From assembly GCA_004352715.1 (NCBI GenBank), contig SCFE01000029.1, positions 2,071,006 through 2,135,005 of the forward strand: DNA of 64,000 nucleotides, given 5' to 3'. The stretch is from Hofstenia miamia. Taxonomy: Eukaryota > Xenacoelomorpha > Acoela. Shown piece after piece: positions 48,201 through 60,720 of this stretch. Each line of letters begins with the position of its first letter. Position 1 is the first letter of the stretch. The notes beneath the pieces are model-generated. The model was not told where the DNA came from. It saw only the letters and a program-made list of their open reading frames with translations, and did not search any database. The position numbers and the translations under genes are program-made.

Positions 48201-51200
48201 TAAACTGCCTGGAGATGTTTGAAAATTTTTCATGATTGCATAAAATTTTTTTAACGCTTATAGCTCAGAAACTATTAACGTTATGTTCAATCTGAAAGCA
48301 ACACGTGATAGAGGACAGTCTCCTTTTTCTTTTTTTCGCTCTAAATCCACGTCCCGCGACCTCTGAATTTGCGCACTGCACGTTTCGAAGGGTTTGAGGG
48401 AAGTATGCACTTCTCAAGAAACAGTTAAACTTCTTTGTTGCTGCCATGGGCTCAAAACTTCATAAATTCTTGAACATTAGGTGTGGAGAGAATTTAAATC
48501 TTTTCAAAAATTCGAAATTTTCAAAGAAAACTTGTTCATCTTTTCAACAACCTCAGCCACAGCAATACGCTTTAATAGACATGTTCAACATTGCATTAAA
48601 AAGTATGTTCCCCAATAGACCTGTCCATGCGCCTCACGATTTTCCAAATTTGCTAATAGAATTGGAGAAGATTCTTTGTAAATGTGGAAAAACAGTTTAT
48701 ACTTTAAATAGACTATACGCAGTTTAAGGTAATATTCATGAGAGATTTTTAATTTTGATCTCAATTCATACGAAGTTTATTAATTTCTGCAGGTCACTTT
48801 GCATTTTTGTAGAAAACATTTATTCGTTGTTCACATCAAGGCTTCTGTTTTTGCTGGACTCGTACTCGTATTTTTATGGGCGATTCCGAGTTCAAAATGA
48901 CAATTTAATTGCCTTAATTGTTAGCAGAGTACCGGGGCAATGATTTAATATTTTCTAAATAATTTGTTTATATTAAACTACATAGGAATTTTTTAAAATT
49001 TTAATGGTGTCTTGAAAAAAAACTTTAAACGCTTGTAGCTCTCAAACTAATAAAGCTATCCAAAATTTGAAAGCACTACAAGATAGAATAGTGTCTCCTC
49101 TCTCATTTTCGCTATTAAACCGCGACTAGGCGCTGACACATTGACGCCTGCCACTGCTCTACGATCTCGTACTTTGCGCATGACACGCATCAATGACACA
49201 TTTCCAAATGTGAACTTATCTAGCAATAACATGGACATGATTTCTGCAGATAGAAACATTTGAACTTCAAATTCATCCAATCGAAGTAGGCGACTATCTC
49301 TTATTGTCTTGAATTGTGTTCCTGGACTCACTTCTTAACTAAAAAGTGTGAAAGCTGAACTTGATTCATTCAGACTCTTTTTTTACCATTGAAATAGTTG
49401 AGTTGATTGTACATGACACCAATACATATGCATGTTTCGTGACATTTGCAATGAACATCGCCGATGTGGCTAAATAAATTAGGTGGCTTATTTTTTTAAG
49501 ATTTTGTCACAGAATGAAATTCTATATCACATGAAAAAAATTCTAAATATGTCAAAAAGCTCAAGCACCGTTTCTTTATCTGTTTTTGTCATTCAACGTC
49601 GCAGATGACCAGCTATAACACCCTTGACGTTCGCATTACTTACCTTCTTTCTAAATTCCTCTGATTTCTATTGGAGCCTAAATGTCAGAGTTAATTTCTC
49701 AATTTACATTGAAAAGTCTAAAAAAAATTGTACAACAATCCTAGTTATCTATTGGACGCAGATCTGGTTTGGTCGGGTTCGACTCTGATCTGCCCCTCAT
49801 CTCTTGCTTCTTTCATTTCCGCTAGTTATTGATAGTTTGAAAACAAATATGCATGCGCAATATATTTCCCAAACATATTAAGGCAGTAACAATGTACTAT
49901 TAGCTAGTATTTTATTTTAATTTATTGACAATTACGCATCGTACTCTATCATTGTGTTCTAATTTATTAGTTTAGTTTAATTGAAATTGTTGATTTTTTC
50001 TCCTAAAAATGTCCCAAGAAATTTCGAAAAAATATCTAAGAACAAAATCCGTGAGTGGATAAGATTATAGTGTATTTCCACCTATGTACTAAAAAAATAA
50101 TAATTTGTCCGCAAAAGTGCTTCATATCGGTGAGACATTTCATTTACGCACCGAATCTTGAAAATTAGAGTTGGCTTTATCAATCTTACAATTGGCCAGT
50201 GTAATATAAATGATGGAATGTTTTAGTTTTCTTCGAAAATAATTTTTTAGTCTTATGTTATTATAATACCACAAACTACTATATTGAATAAAGCGATTTG
50301 TAAAAATTTTCAATTAAATTCTGTTTGAGTGTAAAATATTAAGTCAGATTATCTTTCTACACCAACAACAAAAAATGTTTTAATTGTCGACCGTTACTTC
50401 CTCACCAATTCTTAACCAATTTTAACGATTTTTTACTCCCCACGCATTTCGGCTTATTTCACCACTGACGTCATTCCGTATAGTAATATTGTATATTTTC
50501 TTATTGACTGCGCACGTAGAAAAAAGACGTTTTAATTAAGCATCAGTGAAGCATGTATCCTTACACTTACAATTCGTTTGTATTCCCGAATTTTTTTCAT
50601 TTATGCGAGATAATTTTCATTGCTACTTAAATAGCGTTGTATTTTATTTTTAATTGATTTTATAATTAATTTATTCAGCAATTTGCTTATGTTTGTGATA
50701 CATTAATTTTTAAATAAACACAAATTTTTGAAATATTGCACTTTTTCACTGACAAATTGTCTTAGTACTTTATGATGTATACTTTGTGTCCAATCCTTTC
50801 AAAATTTGCTAATATGTCAAAAGAACTTCTGAGCGGCATTTGAACTAAATTTTTGATTTGATATTGTTTAAAAGTTTGAATTATTCAAGAATTCATAATT
50901 GAAAATGAAATATTTTTCTCTCATTTGAAAGTGATGTGATTTTTCAGTTTCTTGCAAATACATTTGATTGTTAAACTGCATAAAATCAAATAAAGTTTTG
51001 TCATTCGCAAATAATGCTTCCTTGTGCAACGTTTGTGTACTGGTTAAGATATTTGAACTTTAAAGCGGTGCGGAAATGAAATTTTCATTAGTTTACATTT
51101 AATTATTAATCACCGGAATGAATATTTTTAGGTTTTATTTAATTTATTTTAACTTCGACAATAAATTTGTTCGATTGCGAATCCTCAGTACCAGATGTGC

Positions 51201-52225
51201 TCCACATATTTCATTTTCCTGGATATCGGCAATTGCAGTAAGACATTAAGTCATGAGATCATATTTTCTATCCCTTCAAATTTCATTTGTTAATTTTTCC
51301 TTTTTTTCCTTAATGTCGTTATTTCCGATGGAAGCTACATTTCGATATGGATCTGAATGATTATTGATAATGATTTGTTTTTTTATTTTTAGAAAACTTA
51401 GACATTTAAGTATTTTTCTATCATCGGACCGTTAGTTTGTCTAAATCATTGGTATTCAAATCTATAAATATTCCCTTGTAACTTTCAGTAATGGAAGAAC
51501 TATAATGATAATTCTACAGCCATTTGATTTATGCGAAGGAACACATTTAATTCTCAGAAATACATGGTATGTGGCTTGTTGTTGATAACTCTCTATAATT
51601 CTAACTCATCATATGATCTAACACTAGAATTACTATGATGCGCTCTTTTACCCAAAAGCATGAATTTTGTTAAATAGATTTTACTGTCTTTGATAATTGA
51701 GCTTCTATGTCTATTGATAATCACATTGGGTTTTATATTATATAATTTTGTCACTTTTTCATCAACCTCGAAATAGAGTCTTTTTGCAATGAGATCTCAA
51801 GAAGTGACCATCATCCTAATGTCAATATTTGTTTACTCTAAAAATTAATGTCACTAAATTTAGGTTGAAATTTTTTCTCCATTAACATTAGTTGCACGAG
51901 TATTTCTTCAAGCGTTTTTTATTCGTCTTGGTAGAAACACTAAAATTTGACCTTTGTCATTTGTGTATTTCACAGTTTTACTATGTTAGTCAATGATGCA
52001 ATCTTAAATAAATATCGTATCTGCACTTACTTGAAATTCTTCGGGTAATGTGAGTTTGCTATTTCTTAAATAGTCCAAAATAAATCGAAAGAGGTGTCCA
52101 TCTCTGTCTACAAAATATCGACCTCTGGTGTCTCTTAGTGGTGGGGTTTTACTCCGACCTGAAAATATGATACCAAGTAAGGAGTTCGGCTCTTTAGTCA
52201 ATGTGGCAAGAGCTGTTGTGTAAAC
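45291..52225 (-). CDS. KCTD8/12/16-like BTB protein (3' four exons)
   Basis: Minus-strand exons, all with AG/GT borders and matching phases: 52225-52031, 47771-47633, 46158-45948, 45498-45291 (stop TAA 45293-45291); about 250 aa. Exon 1 in view encodes the second half of the BTB/T1 domain (SLLGIIFSG, RDTRGRYFVDRDGHLFRFIL, DYLRNSKLTLPEEFQ). Exon 2 finishes it (LQLEADYYRLPGLVESVKK). Exon 3 starts the H1 domain (GGYIVVGYRGTFAFGRDG, REVFKDTLNESRDPDR). Exon 4 ends it (RYTARFFLKHSFLEQAFDAL, HYNEFVFYRTIT). The NESRDPDR and FLEQAFD blocks are the mark of KCTD8/12/16, auxiliary subunits of GABA-B receptors that bind the receptor tail through the BTB pentamer and G-beta-gamma through H1. The first BTB half (the E-L-N-V-G-G strand) is not found up to 64000, so the 5' end lies beyond the window or in the gap at 52283-52360. 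Confidence 0.88.
46590..46830 (+). repeat. dispersed repeat, ACGCTYATARCTC family
   Basis: Contains ACGCTTATAACTC at about 46691, then AACTAATAAGATGTTTAAG and GATCTGAAA, followed by a CCAGTTGCGCCTGGACGG part shared in inverted form with 40.15 kb. Lies in an intron of the KCTD-like gene. Confidence 0.5.
48180..48735 (+). repeat. dispersed repeat, ACGCTYATARCTC family, longest copy
   Basis: Matches 53150-53560 over several hundred bases in the same order: AAACTGCCTGGAGATGTT, ACGCTTATAGCTC, CTGAAAGCAACACGTGATAG, CTCCTTTTTCTTT, TTTGCGCACTGCACGTTTCG, and the tail GGAGAAGATTCTTTGTAAAT then TGGAAAAACAGTTT. It lies in the large KCTD intron. The 93-codon frame at 48446 is within the repeat and is not supported as a gene. 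Confidence 0.6.
48960..49215 (+). repeat. dispersed repeat, ACGCTYATARCTC family, third nearby copy
   Basis: ACGCTTGTAGCTC at about 49029, AAACTAATAAAGCTATCC, TTTGAAAGCACTACAAGATA and GTCTCCTCTCTCATTTTCGC, then TTTGCGCATGACACGCATC, in the same order as the 48.2-kb copy. The minus frame 49056-49331 overlaps it. Confidence 0.5.
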
Positions 52226-52243
52226 CTAAATATGTCATAAGTA

Positions 52244-52248
<5 letters not shown>

Positions 52249-52282
<34 letters not shown>

Positions 52283-52374
52283 NNNNNNNNNNNNNNNNNN
52301 NNNNNNNNNNNNNNNNNNNNNNNNNNNNNNNNNNNNNNNNNNNNNNNNNNNNNNNNNNNNTATATATATATATA
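52249..52374. repeat. (TA)n tract with assembly gap 52283-52360
   Basis: TA on both sides of 78 N, just upstream of the first visible KCTD exon. Confidence 0.95.
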
Positions 52375-55163
52375 ATATTTATTATTTATATATTTACATA
52401 TTTATTTGTATTGCAAATGTTACCTGTTCCTATGCTTATGTGCACGTGGTCACTTTATACGGTAACATTACTAATAACATCAATATCTGTGAGAATTAAC
52501 CGTTTTTTGTTAAAATTTAATAATGGATTTTTGTAATTGAATATTTGTTTAGTATCGTTTGGATTTCTGTAAGATATGTCTATAAGGTTCATTTTGAGAA
52601 ATTTAAAATTTGCTTTAGTTTTTTAATATTTTTTTACCTAGTCTATCTGCAACCCAATGTTCTTGTTTTTTGAAATAAATTGGAACGTTTATTTCGTGCA
52701 ATTTGAACTCTTCAAAGATAGGCTGTTTGTAGTCTTACGAAATTCCCTTGACTATTTTACACTGAAGTCGTTTTTTATTTTGGAATTGCTTGCGCTTATA
52801 TCTTTTGACGCAAAGAATTAGTGCTTTGTGCTTTTATGTCATGAAACATTAAAATGTAGGCGATGCGCTTCAAATTCATCTGATAACTGAAAGCAGAAAT
52901 TCAAGTGTACCAATGATTCTCCAAATTCGGCAACAAGTGATCATTTGGACCAGTTGCAAATTTTTATATGCCGTGGCCTGTTGAATTATGCCGAAATTAA
53001 TAATTAGTGTGATTTCGGTCCAATCCGTTTGCAAACTAAACTGCTAGTGAGAAAAGATTACCCAGGTCATTAATTGCCTAAATGGCAATACTGATTTTAA
53101 TTGTTATGATTTCACCGCATATTCGTTTAACTTAAACAACCCAGTAATTTTTTTGTGATTGCTTATCGTTCTTGAAAACTTTTTAAATGCTTGTATCTCG
53201 AAAACTCATAAGGATTCCAACATCTGAAAGTATCACGTGATAGTGGAGAGCCCTCTCTTTCTTTGAGGCTTACTGCGACTTCTGACTTTTTGCGCACGGC
53301 ACGTCTCAATGAATTTGGGAGATCTATGCACAGCTTAATTTCTTTTTTGCTTTCATTGCATGACCGTTAGGTATAGGAAGAATTTTATGCTTTTCGTCTA
53401 CTTCAGCAACACCAATATGTCTTAATAGAAATCTTCAACTTTGCATTGAAGCATGCTCCCCAATGACGATTTTCAAGTTTGCTAGTAGGCTTGGAGAAAA
53501 TTCTTTGTATGTGTGGTAAAACAGTTTGTCCTTTTAAATGGCCGCCAGACTGGGTAAGGTTAACAGCATTGACATGTCTTTTGTGATTAGCCATGGTCTA
53601 CTAAATTTTAAATATTTAATATAGATATATGTATTCGCAAAAATCAAGTTTAGAGATGAGTGTTTTACAAAATGTACGTCATGTATAAAATAATTCTCCA
53701 AATGCTAATCAATCGATGTCGCATTTATGTTGATTCTCTAAATGATACCATTATTTGTCATTCATTGTTGCTATTTCTAATTTATATTTCCAAATATCGT
53801 TTTCCTTCAGTAAATTTATATTTTATTTTGATAATTTAATTAGTTATATAGTATATTGTTTGAGTTTACTGATAAATTATATATTTTTCTCATTTTTGCC
53901 TGTGGATGCATATTTAGTGTTGAGAAAACGTTTCCATTTAAGTGTTTCAAGATGGGACAATTGGAGTAACTAGATTTAGGCCAGGCGGCCATTCTTAACC
54001 ATAAACTGTCTATGTCCTTTATAAAGAACAAACTGTTTATCGGAAATTTCAAGCAATTTTCTCCCAAGCCTATTATGAAATTTGTGTTATGAGCGGATAA
54101 AATTTTTTAAAGACACCGTAATAAATTTAATAAATGCCTAACCAGTTTAAAATTAATTTGCAATAAATGTCATTGACATATATGTTCTATCAATTTCCCG
54201 CCGCAGAATCATCCCTGCTTTACTTCGTTGTGTTTGGTTTTTTGCGTATTAAAGCAATAAAGAATATTAAATTAGAAATTTATTTATTGCTATGCCCATT
54301 TTTATTGATTCCGAAGACATCAATTAGGCCGTCGATGACAGAATTCATTAATTGGTTTTACTTGCGGCATTATTGTGTCAAATTATTCGAGTATTCTCCA
54401 TTGCTATGTCTTCATTAAAATTATATTCTTTATGAAATTCAATAATGTATGCCGCACCTTTATTGCCTTTTAATTTGTATTATGCTGCTGAGTTTTGAAA
54501 AGATATGCATGAGGCATTTCAAGCGCTGCTTTGAGCGAGCCGAGAAGTTCTTTTTATATTGAAAATGTTAAATAAAACACCTGGTTTTACACCCATGAAT
54601 TTATTTTATTAATTAAACGATGTAAATGTTATCTTGATATGTTTGCTATACTCTTGTGATTACTTAAAATAGGTTAAGAAATTCGGACATTTAATAAACA
54701 TAATCTTGTATTTTCCTTTGATTGTTACACCACATGTCTGTTTCATAGCATGTTAACTGAAATTATACGTTTATTATGAGCCAGTTGAAAATGTCATTTT
54801 AACCCATTTATGCTAGCTATATGAAATACACTAATTTTATGTAAATAATTTTTATCTAAGAGAACTAATGCCAATGAATCCCGATACATGTTTTATTAGG
54901 GAAATTTATCATTATGGGCATAGATAAATTTTCCTCATCTGACATTATCATTATATTAATTGGCGAAAACTAAAACACCGAAAGCAGTATTTTATTAATG
55001 TTGTGGTTTAATTGAAAACATAGAAATGAAATTAAGTGTCTCATGGCTAGTCAAAAAGGATATTGTTTCGCATTCATTTCTGTCTCACGCTTGAGAAGAA
55101 TGGACTCACCCATTTCACGATTAGTCAACATTCTTTTATGCTTCATGTGGTTAAACCTCAGAA
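52375..55163. other. presumed KCTD intron or upstream region
   Basis: No exon recognised. It contains the repeat copy 53150-53560 and a minus-strand fragment of the same family near 54040-54160. Confidence 0.4.
53150..53560 (+). repeat. dispersed repeat, ACGCTYATARCTC family
   Basis: ATGCTTGTATCTC at about 53190, ATCTGAAAGTATCACGTGAT, TTTTTGCGCACGGCACGTCT, TTCAGCAACACCAATATG, GCTTGGAGAAAATTCTTTGT and TGTGGTAAAACAGTTTGT, colinear with 48180-48735. Confidence 0.6.
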
Positions 55164-55536
55164 GACCAAGGGTGATTATTTCAATCACCTCTGCAATAAG
55201 AAAACTAACATTGTTCGATTATTTGCGCTGCCATGTTGCATGACTTTTCTTGTTTGTTCATCGTGCTGTATTAGACGTTTTCCTTCATGCAACATTAGTA
55301 AGAAAATATACAATTGAGTTGCACACCTACCTCCAAATTCTGCGTTCATTGCAATGAGCCTGTCTGCGGAAAACATGCCAAATCAATTAATTTGTTTGCT
55401 GCAAATGCCACGGTGAATAACTTTGTGCAAACTTTCAATTTTTTCTTCTTAAATGAACCGAAGTTCAATAAACGTTCCTTCAGTTTTACTGTATCTTCTG
55501 GATGATTGTGGGTGATTAATAAAATCACCCTTGGTC
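55164..55536. mobile_element. terminal-inverted-repeat element (MITE), about 373 bp
   Basis: GACCAAGGGTGATT at 55164-55177 is exactly inverted at 55523-55536. Each end also forms its own small hairpin (GGTGATT..AATCACC, spacer 5). A related hairpin CAATCACTTTGGGTGATTG lies at about 55670. No target duplication could be fixed. The several open frames over it are not supported as genes. Confidence 0.55.
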
Positions 55537-58500
55537 ACCAAAGTTACTCAGAAGCAATTTATAGCTAATATATTATTAAAAAATCATTATTTTAATCAAA
55601 GGAAGTGTAAAACGAGATGGAAATAGTATAATATTTATAGCCATTCTTAATTACTGTGAGGTTCGTGTTTCAATCACTTTGGGTGATTGAAATATTCTCA
55701 TATATAAGGACACGAATACTCAAGGTGTTTTAACGCTTATTGGATTGAACCATTGTGAAACAATGATATTTCTCTTATAATTTTGTTTTTTAGTTAGTAA
55801 GTGAGCATCCGAGTTCCATTATCTTAGCCCTCAACCTAACAAGTGCACACAGAATCTACACATTTTATGTTACTATGGAAACATTCCATTTTATAAATTT
55901 AAAAATTCTTTAGTTATTGGTGAGGATTTTGCCGAAGATTGTGTACATTTTGTTCAGATGTATTCTACGTTTTCTCTTTTTTTTCTCACGACAGTTACTA
56001 AAATGAGAATGATAATTGCAACACATTTTTTTGTTAAACGAAATTTTACTTGTTGATGAAATAAAAATATGCTTTGATATATTTGTCAGCATTTTTTTGG
56101 TAGCAGTTGTTAACTTTACTGTGCAGACTAACCGGCTTCTGAGTTTTTATTCCCATGCAGATGAGACTCTTTTAACAATTGCTCGCTTCAATTTTACAGG
56201 AGTGGCGAGGTGACTGAGCTATTTTGGTGTTTCGGTATATTTGCATTCCACATTCGCTTTCACTCGATTAAATCATTAAGGAATCAGCAGAAGATAAGAA
56301 ATTTTGTTGATTTTGGCCAAAGGCGATGATTGCATATGCACTTCACCTTTATTTTAGAATGTTTTCTCCGACTGCCAATTCCATCTGTAAGGAGTCGATC
56401 GCATTTTGACTGCCGAGTCGAAATTAAAAGCCTTCCTTTCACACTTTTGTCACGCGCGTCTGATGTTGTTCAATGTTTAGACCATCGCAACCGTTAGAGC
56501 AAATCTGCATACGCAGGTGCCGTCTCATACAATTGGAACGGGTTGGGACGTTTGAATTTTTGCTAAAGTTATTATAAAACGATTTCTCATTTGAAAGTTA
56601 TACAAAATCTAATCATATCTTGCAAAACGTGCAATGATTTATGATATTCTCTATCAAAACTTTGAGGTATATATTAATCCATATAAAAGCTAGCTTATTA
56701 TAGGCGCATTTTATTTAAGGGAGAGCAGAATTTTTTTGAAAAAAATTTTTTTCTCTGATGAAAACCGCTAGAAATATATTTATCAGAACATTCACATTAA
56801 ATATATGCAATTTCATATAATTTCTAGATAGTTTTTGAGACAAGGGAGTTGCCCCCCCCCCCCCCAAGTCTGTTCCTACAATCGTTGTGATGTTGATTTG
56901 ATTTGATCGACAACAATTTTTTTGAGAAATGTTCTACCTAAAAGCTTGCTTTTTAGATGGAAACAGCTCCATATATTCATATACATTTTAATACTAATGC
57001 AATGAAAGCTTATATATTATTTCTTCATTAAGTTCTTACTATCCAACAATTATTGAAATGTTCTAGACGTTGCGCTTGCTTAAATTTTGATTATATGAAC
57101 CAATCAGCATGCATTTCTGCTATAAATGCGAAATTAATTTTTTCAGTGTCCTTTGATATAAATTTAATGCATATGTCTCGTTTATTCCTGTTGACAATGT
57201 GCAGTCTCTTAAATTTAGTGAACAGCTCGTCAGGATGAAAGGTTAGCAAACTGAAAATATCCACAAATGAAATTAAAATAGGAAATGTGAAATTTACATT
57301 TTTCTTCTACCACTACTTTTGCAGTAGTAGGTCTTAAAGAAATATTCTACAGAATTTCGTTTTTTTCACCAATTTTATGAAAATGAATTTTATGCACCGC
57401 TCACAACTTCACATACCTTTTTATTTCACTGTGTTTGATCAGTGTCCTTGCTTTTGTTTCTTTAGTTCATACAGTTGTCACTGGCTTGGTGCCTTTTAGC
57501 CAGTATTCATTTAATATTCATGAAATTAAGTGGATGGAAGATTAGTGGTCCAGTTTGTTGCCTTAGTTTTATTTTATAAAATTCCATTTTTCAAATATTC
57601 CCAATTTTATATAATTTACAAATGATTTTATAAGCCAAATCGTTAGTTGTTTTATTGAAGGACAGCCATTAAATTTATATTTCGCTCATCCAATTTGGTC
57701 ACTTTCTATACTTCTTTTTCCGTTTAATCGGTTTATGAGCGCTTATTTTCTTGCCCTTAATAAATCTTTTGTTTTGTGAATTTATAGCTTTGTCGCAATC
57801 TTGCCGTTGGCTAATTAAAATTTGATTCAATTTAGCTTATACTTCCCCATTTAATTTGACATTTATATGAATTGCTGTTTGCCAACACTGAAAATGATAA
57901 ATGAGCAATTGCATTTATAACGATTCATTTTTTAATGTCAAATGCTACCTTAGATTTATAAAAGAAGACATTCCTTTTCACATTTATATGCGCCCTCCCC
58001 TATACTAAAATATTTTGGGTATCAAGAATGAATGTGTTCCGGTCAATTATGGAAATGAAAGTAGACTTCATAATTGGTTTAATTCGTGTTCGTATTGCCC
58101 CGACTCTTATTCAACCGCTTCAGCTATTTTCTTTTGTCTTATTCTTTTTTTTTTAATTTGTAACGATTTGAAGAACACTACTATTTTAAAATTTGAATAT
58201 TTACTTATCAACGTTGTGTAGAGTAGCATCTGCATTAAAATGCAAATAGATTCTTCCTAATATAAAGTACATACCAGAAGCTTAATTTGAAGATCTTGAT
58301 ATAATTTTTTGTTTTTCATGCAATTCCAGTTGAATTAAAGAGTGAAGTTCAAGATTCTGAAGAAATGTCAGGTGCTAGTCAAATTTATCCTCAACTTTTA
58401 CCATGTGATTCTTCACTTAGTAACATGAAGTCTATTAGACTCCATTGTTTAAAATTGCTCATAACTGTTTAGAGAGTGTTTATTTTTATGTTACATCGAG

Positions 58501-59244
58501 TTCCTTCTAATAAAATTACAAATCGTTCGTTGAAATCTAGAAACACAGTTTAATGGAAACTATTGGTTTTGGAGTCATTTAGTATAATATTTAGTACACA
58601 CAATCAAACTTTGGCTTGTACATGTAAGGTTTTTCAAACAACACAGAAAGTATGTTGTTCATTAGTCATAAAAATATTTTAGTCGAAAAGTATACACTAA
58701 TTGTACAAAGTCATTGAAAAGTCAACGTCAAATGACATAGATTGTCAAGAATCTCATCCAAGTGTGACCATTTAAGTTAAGGCACATTAATGGAATCACC
58801 AGCGGAATGTGGGTGTTTCCTGTGAATTGTAGTTGTTTTATTGAAGAATAACGGGCTTTCGCTATTTATTTATCAATAGACTAGTTTTTCATAATTTAAC
58901 AATCTTTGTAACATCGTATGTTATAAAGAGTTTTTTGCATAGTTATCTGGTTAACTTATTTTTCAACTTAGTGAATCATTGTAAAATTGGGAACTTTCTC
59001 CGTAAACATATTTTTAAAGCCTATATTTAAGCATTGATGAAAAATTGGTCGCAACAATTTAAACGTCATTAAATCTCGACTTTACATTAATCACGTCAAG
59101 TAGTTCATATGGGTGTGTAGCCATACAACAGACATAGAAGTACGTTATTTTTTAGGTTATTCAGATAGTATATCTAAGTTCAAAACCACAATTATCTGTA
59201 AATATATTTACATTTTATTTATTTATTTTCATTCACATCGAATT

Positions 59245-59246
<2 letters not shown>
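55537..59246. other. AT-rich non-coding stretch
   Basis: Presumed intron or intergenic DNA. It includes a poly-C run at 56852-56865 and a weak copy of the ACGCTYATARCTC repeat near 58440. No gene supported. Confidence 0.4.
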
Positions 59247-59280
<34 letters not shown>

Positions 59281-59426
59281 CTAATGGATGTATATTAATA
59301 ATGCGCACATGATTNGAAATTGTTTGACAGAATACAAGCTAACAATTATATTGAAGGAATGTCAACGTATGCATATTGGAAATCATACTTTTCATATTCA
59401 TAGAACAAAAAATCATTATAAAAACA

Positions 59427-59473
<47 letters not shown>

Positions 59474-59507
59474 CTAATGGATGTATATTAATAATGCGCA
59501 CATGATT
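59247..59507. other. duplicated block at (TA)n tracts, joined by an N
   Basis: TTTCTAATGGATGTATATTA and the following ACATGATT occur after a TA tract at 59278-59314 and again at 59471-59507. An N at 59315 follows the first. Probably two contig ends sharing the same flank. Confidence 0.7.
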
Positions 59508-60265
59508 GAATGTTTAAAACATTCTTTATTTTAAATATTAAATCACTATGTGTTTGCTTTAGTCAGAAATTTGAAAACAAGGAAAAATTCTTGTAAACAC
59601 TTTCAGAAATAGTACTGATGAAGTGCTTGGGAATATAGAAATTTTATCGTAAATGCGGTCATTTGTAGTTACTCCAACGTTAAAAAGTTTGAAAGATCCA
59701 GATTTTGAGAGTATATTGTGAGTTACCTAATTATTATAGTTGTCTATACATATATATATATATATACACGCACATCCTTTTCAAGGTTTTTTATGCGGTA
59801 TGGTTTCCCTAAATAAATATCAGAGTTATTTTTTCTTTATTTTCGTCGTAATAGACATTTAAAAAGAGTACAAAGCTTTGCTCATATTATAAAAGACTAT
59901 TATCTAGTAATTTCAAATATTTGAATTGTAAAAAATATTAACTCTCCAAGTCGGATGTAACGCACTTGATTGGCGATCCTGAAATTTGGTGTTTAAAGGA
60001 TTATATGTTATTCAATTGAGTATTTTACAGAATACTCAAGAGAAGCCTGAAGCGGATTACGCTACGGATTTTCGTTATATCGGTGTTTCACTTTCTCTTG
60101 AATCGCTATATGGTTTTGCTTTTGCAAACAGTATTTTTTAGCGCCGTATGAAAATACAAACATAAATTTTTACATTCGATAATAGTAATTCTAAATTTTT
60201 TTCAAACTTATAAAATGATTTTCCCTCCGCATTAATGATTTGAATGACTACCATTTTGCTTCTAA

Positions 60266-60720
60266 GCTAATTTTTCATACTTTTATCGTATATTAGTATG
60301 CAATTCAGAGTAGGAAGTATAGCCATTTTGACATACTCCACCCACATGATTTTGGTTTTCCCTGACGTACGAACTTGGTCGAAATTACTGATTCGACTAG
60401 ATTTGTTTTATTTTCTTTACTTAACTTATTTTGAACTGTTATTTGGTNTTGAAATTTAATATAACTCTATCAGGGTTTTCGAGTACTCGGAATGTTAAGA
60501 ACTCAATCTCGAAAAAGCGCAAAACTNNNNNNNNNNNNGCTAATTTTTCATACTTTTATCGTATATTAGTATGCAATTCAGAGTAGGAAGTATAGCCATT
60601 TTGACATACTCCACCCACATGATTTTGGTTTTCCCTGACGTACGAACTTGGTCGAAATTACTGATTCGACTAGATTTGTTTTATTTTCTTTACTTAACTT
60701 ATTTTGAACTGTTATTTGGT
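60266..60720. other. misplaced contig piece and 182-base exact duplication
   Basis: 60266-60447 and 60539-60720 are identical. Between them, bounded by an N (60448) and 12 N (60527-60538), lies a 78-base copy of 61646-61723. This can hardly be biological; a small contig was inserted at an unmerged overlap. Confidence 0.85.

Noticed and set aside
48446-49331. Open frames of about 90 codons in the KCTD intron (both strands)
   Set aside because: They lie in the dispersed repeat family and are not conserved as frames between its copies.
54167-54418. 83-codon open frame
   Set aside because: No recognisable domain; Leu/Phe/Ile-rich composition is what AT-rich non-coding DNA gives.
58330-58471. 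Short open block after an ATTCCAG acceptor (LKSEVQDSEEMSGASQIYPQ)
   Set aside because: No donor, no family, and only about 45 codons; not enough to call an exon.
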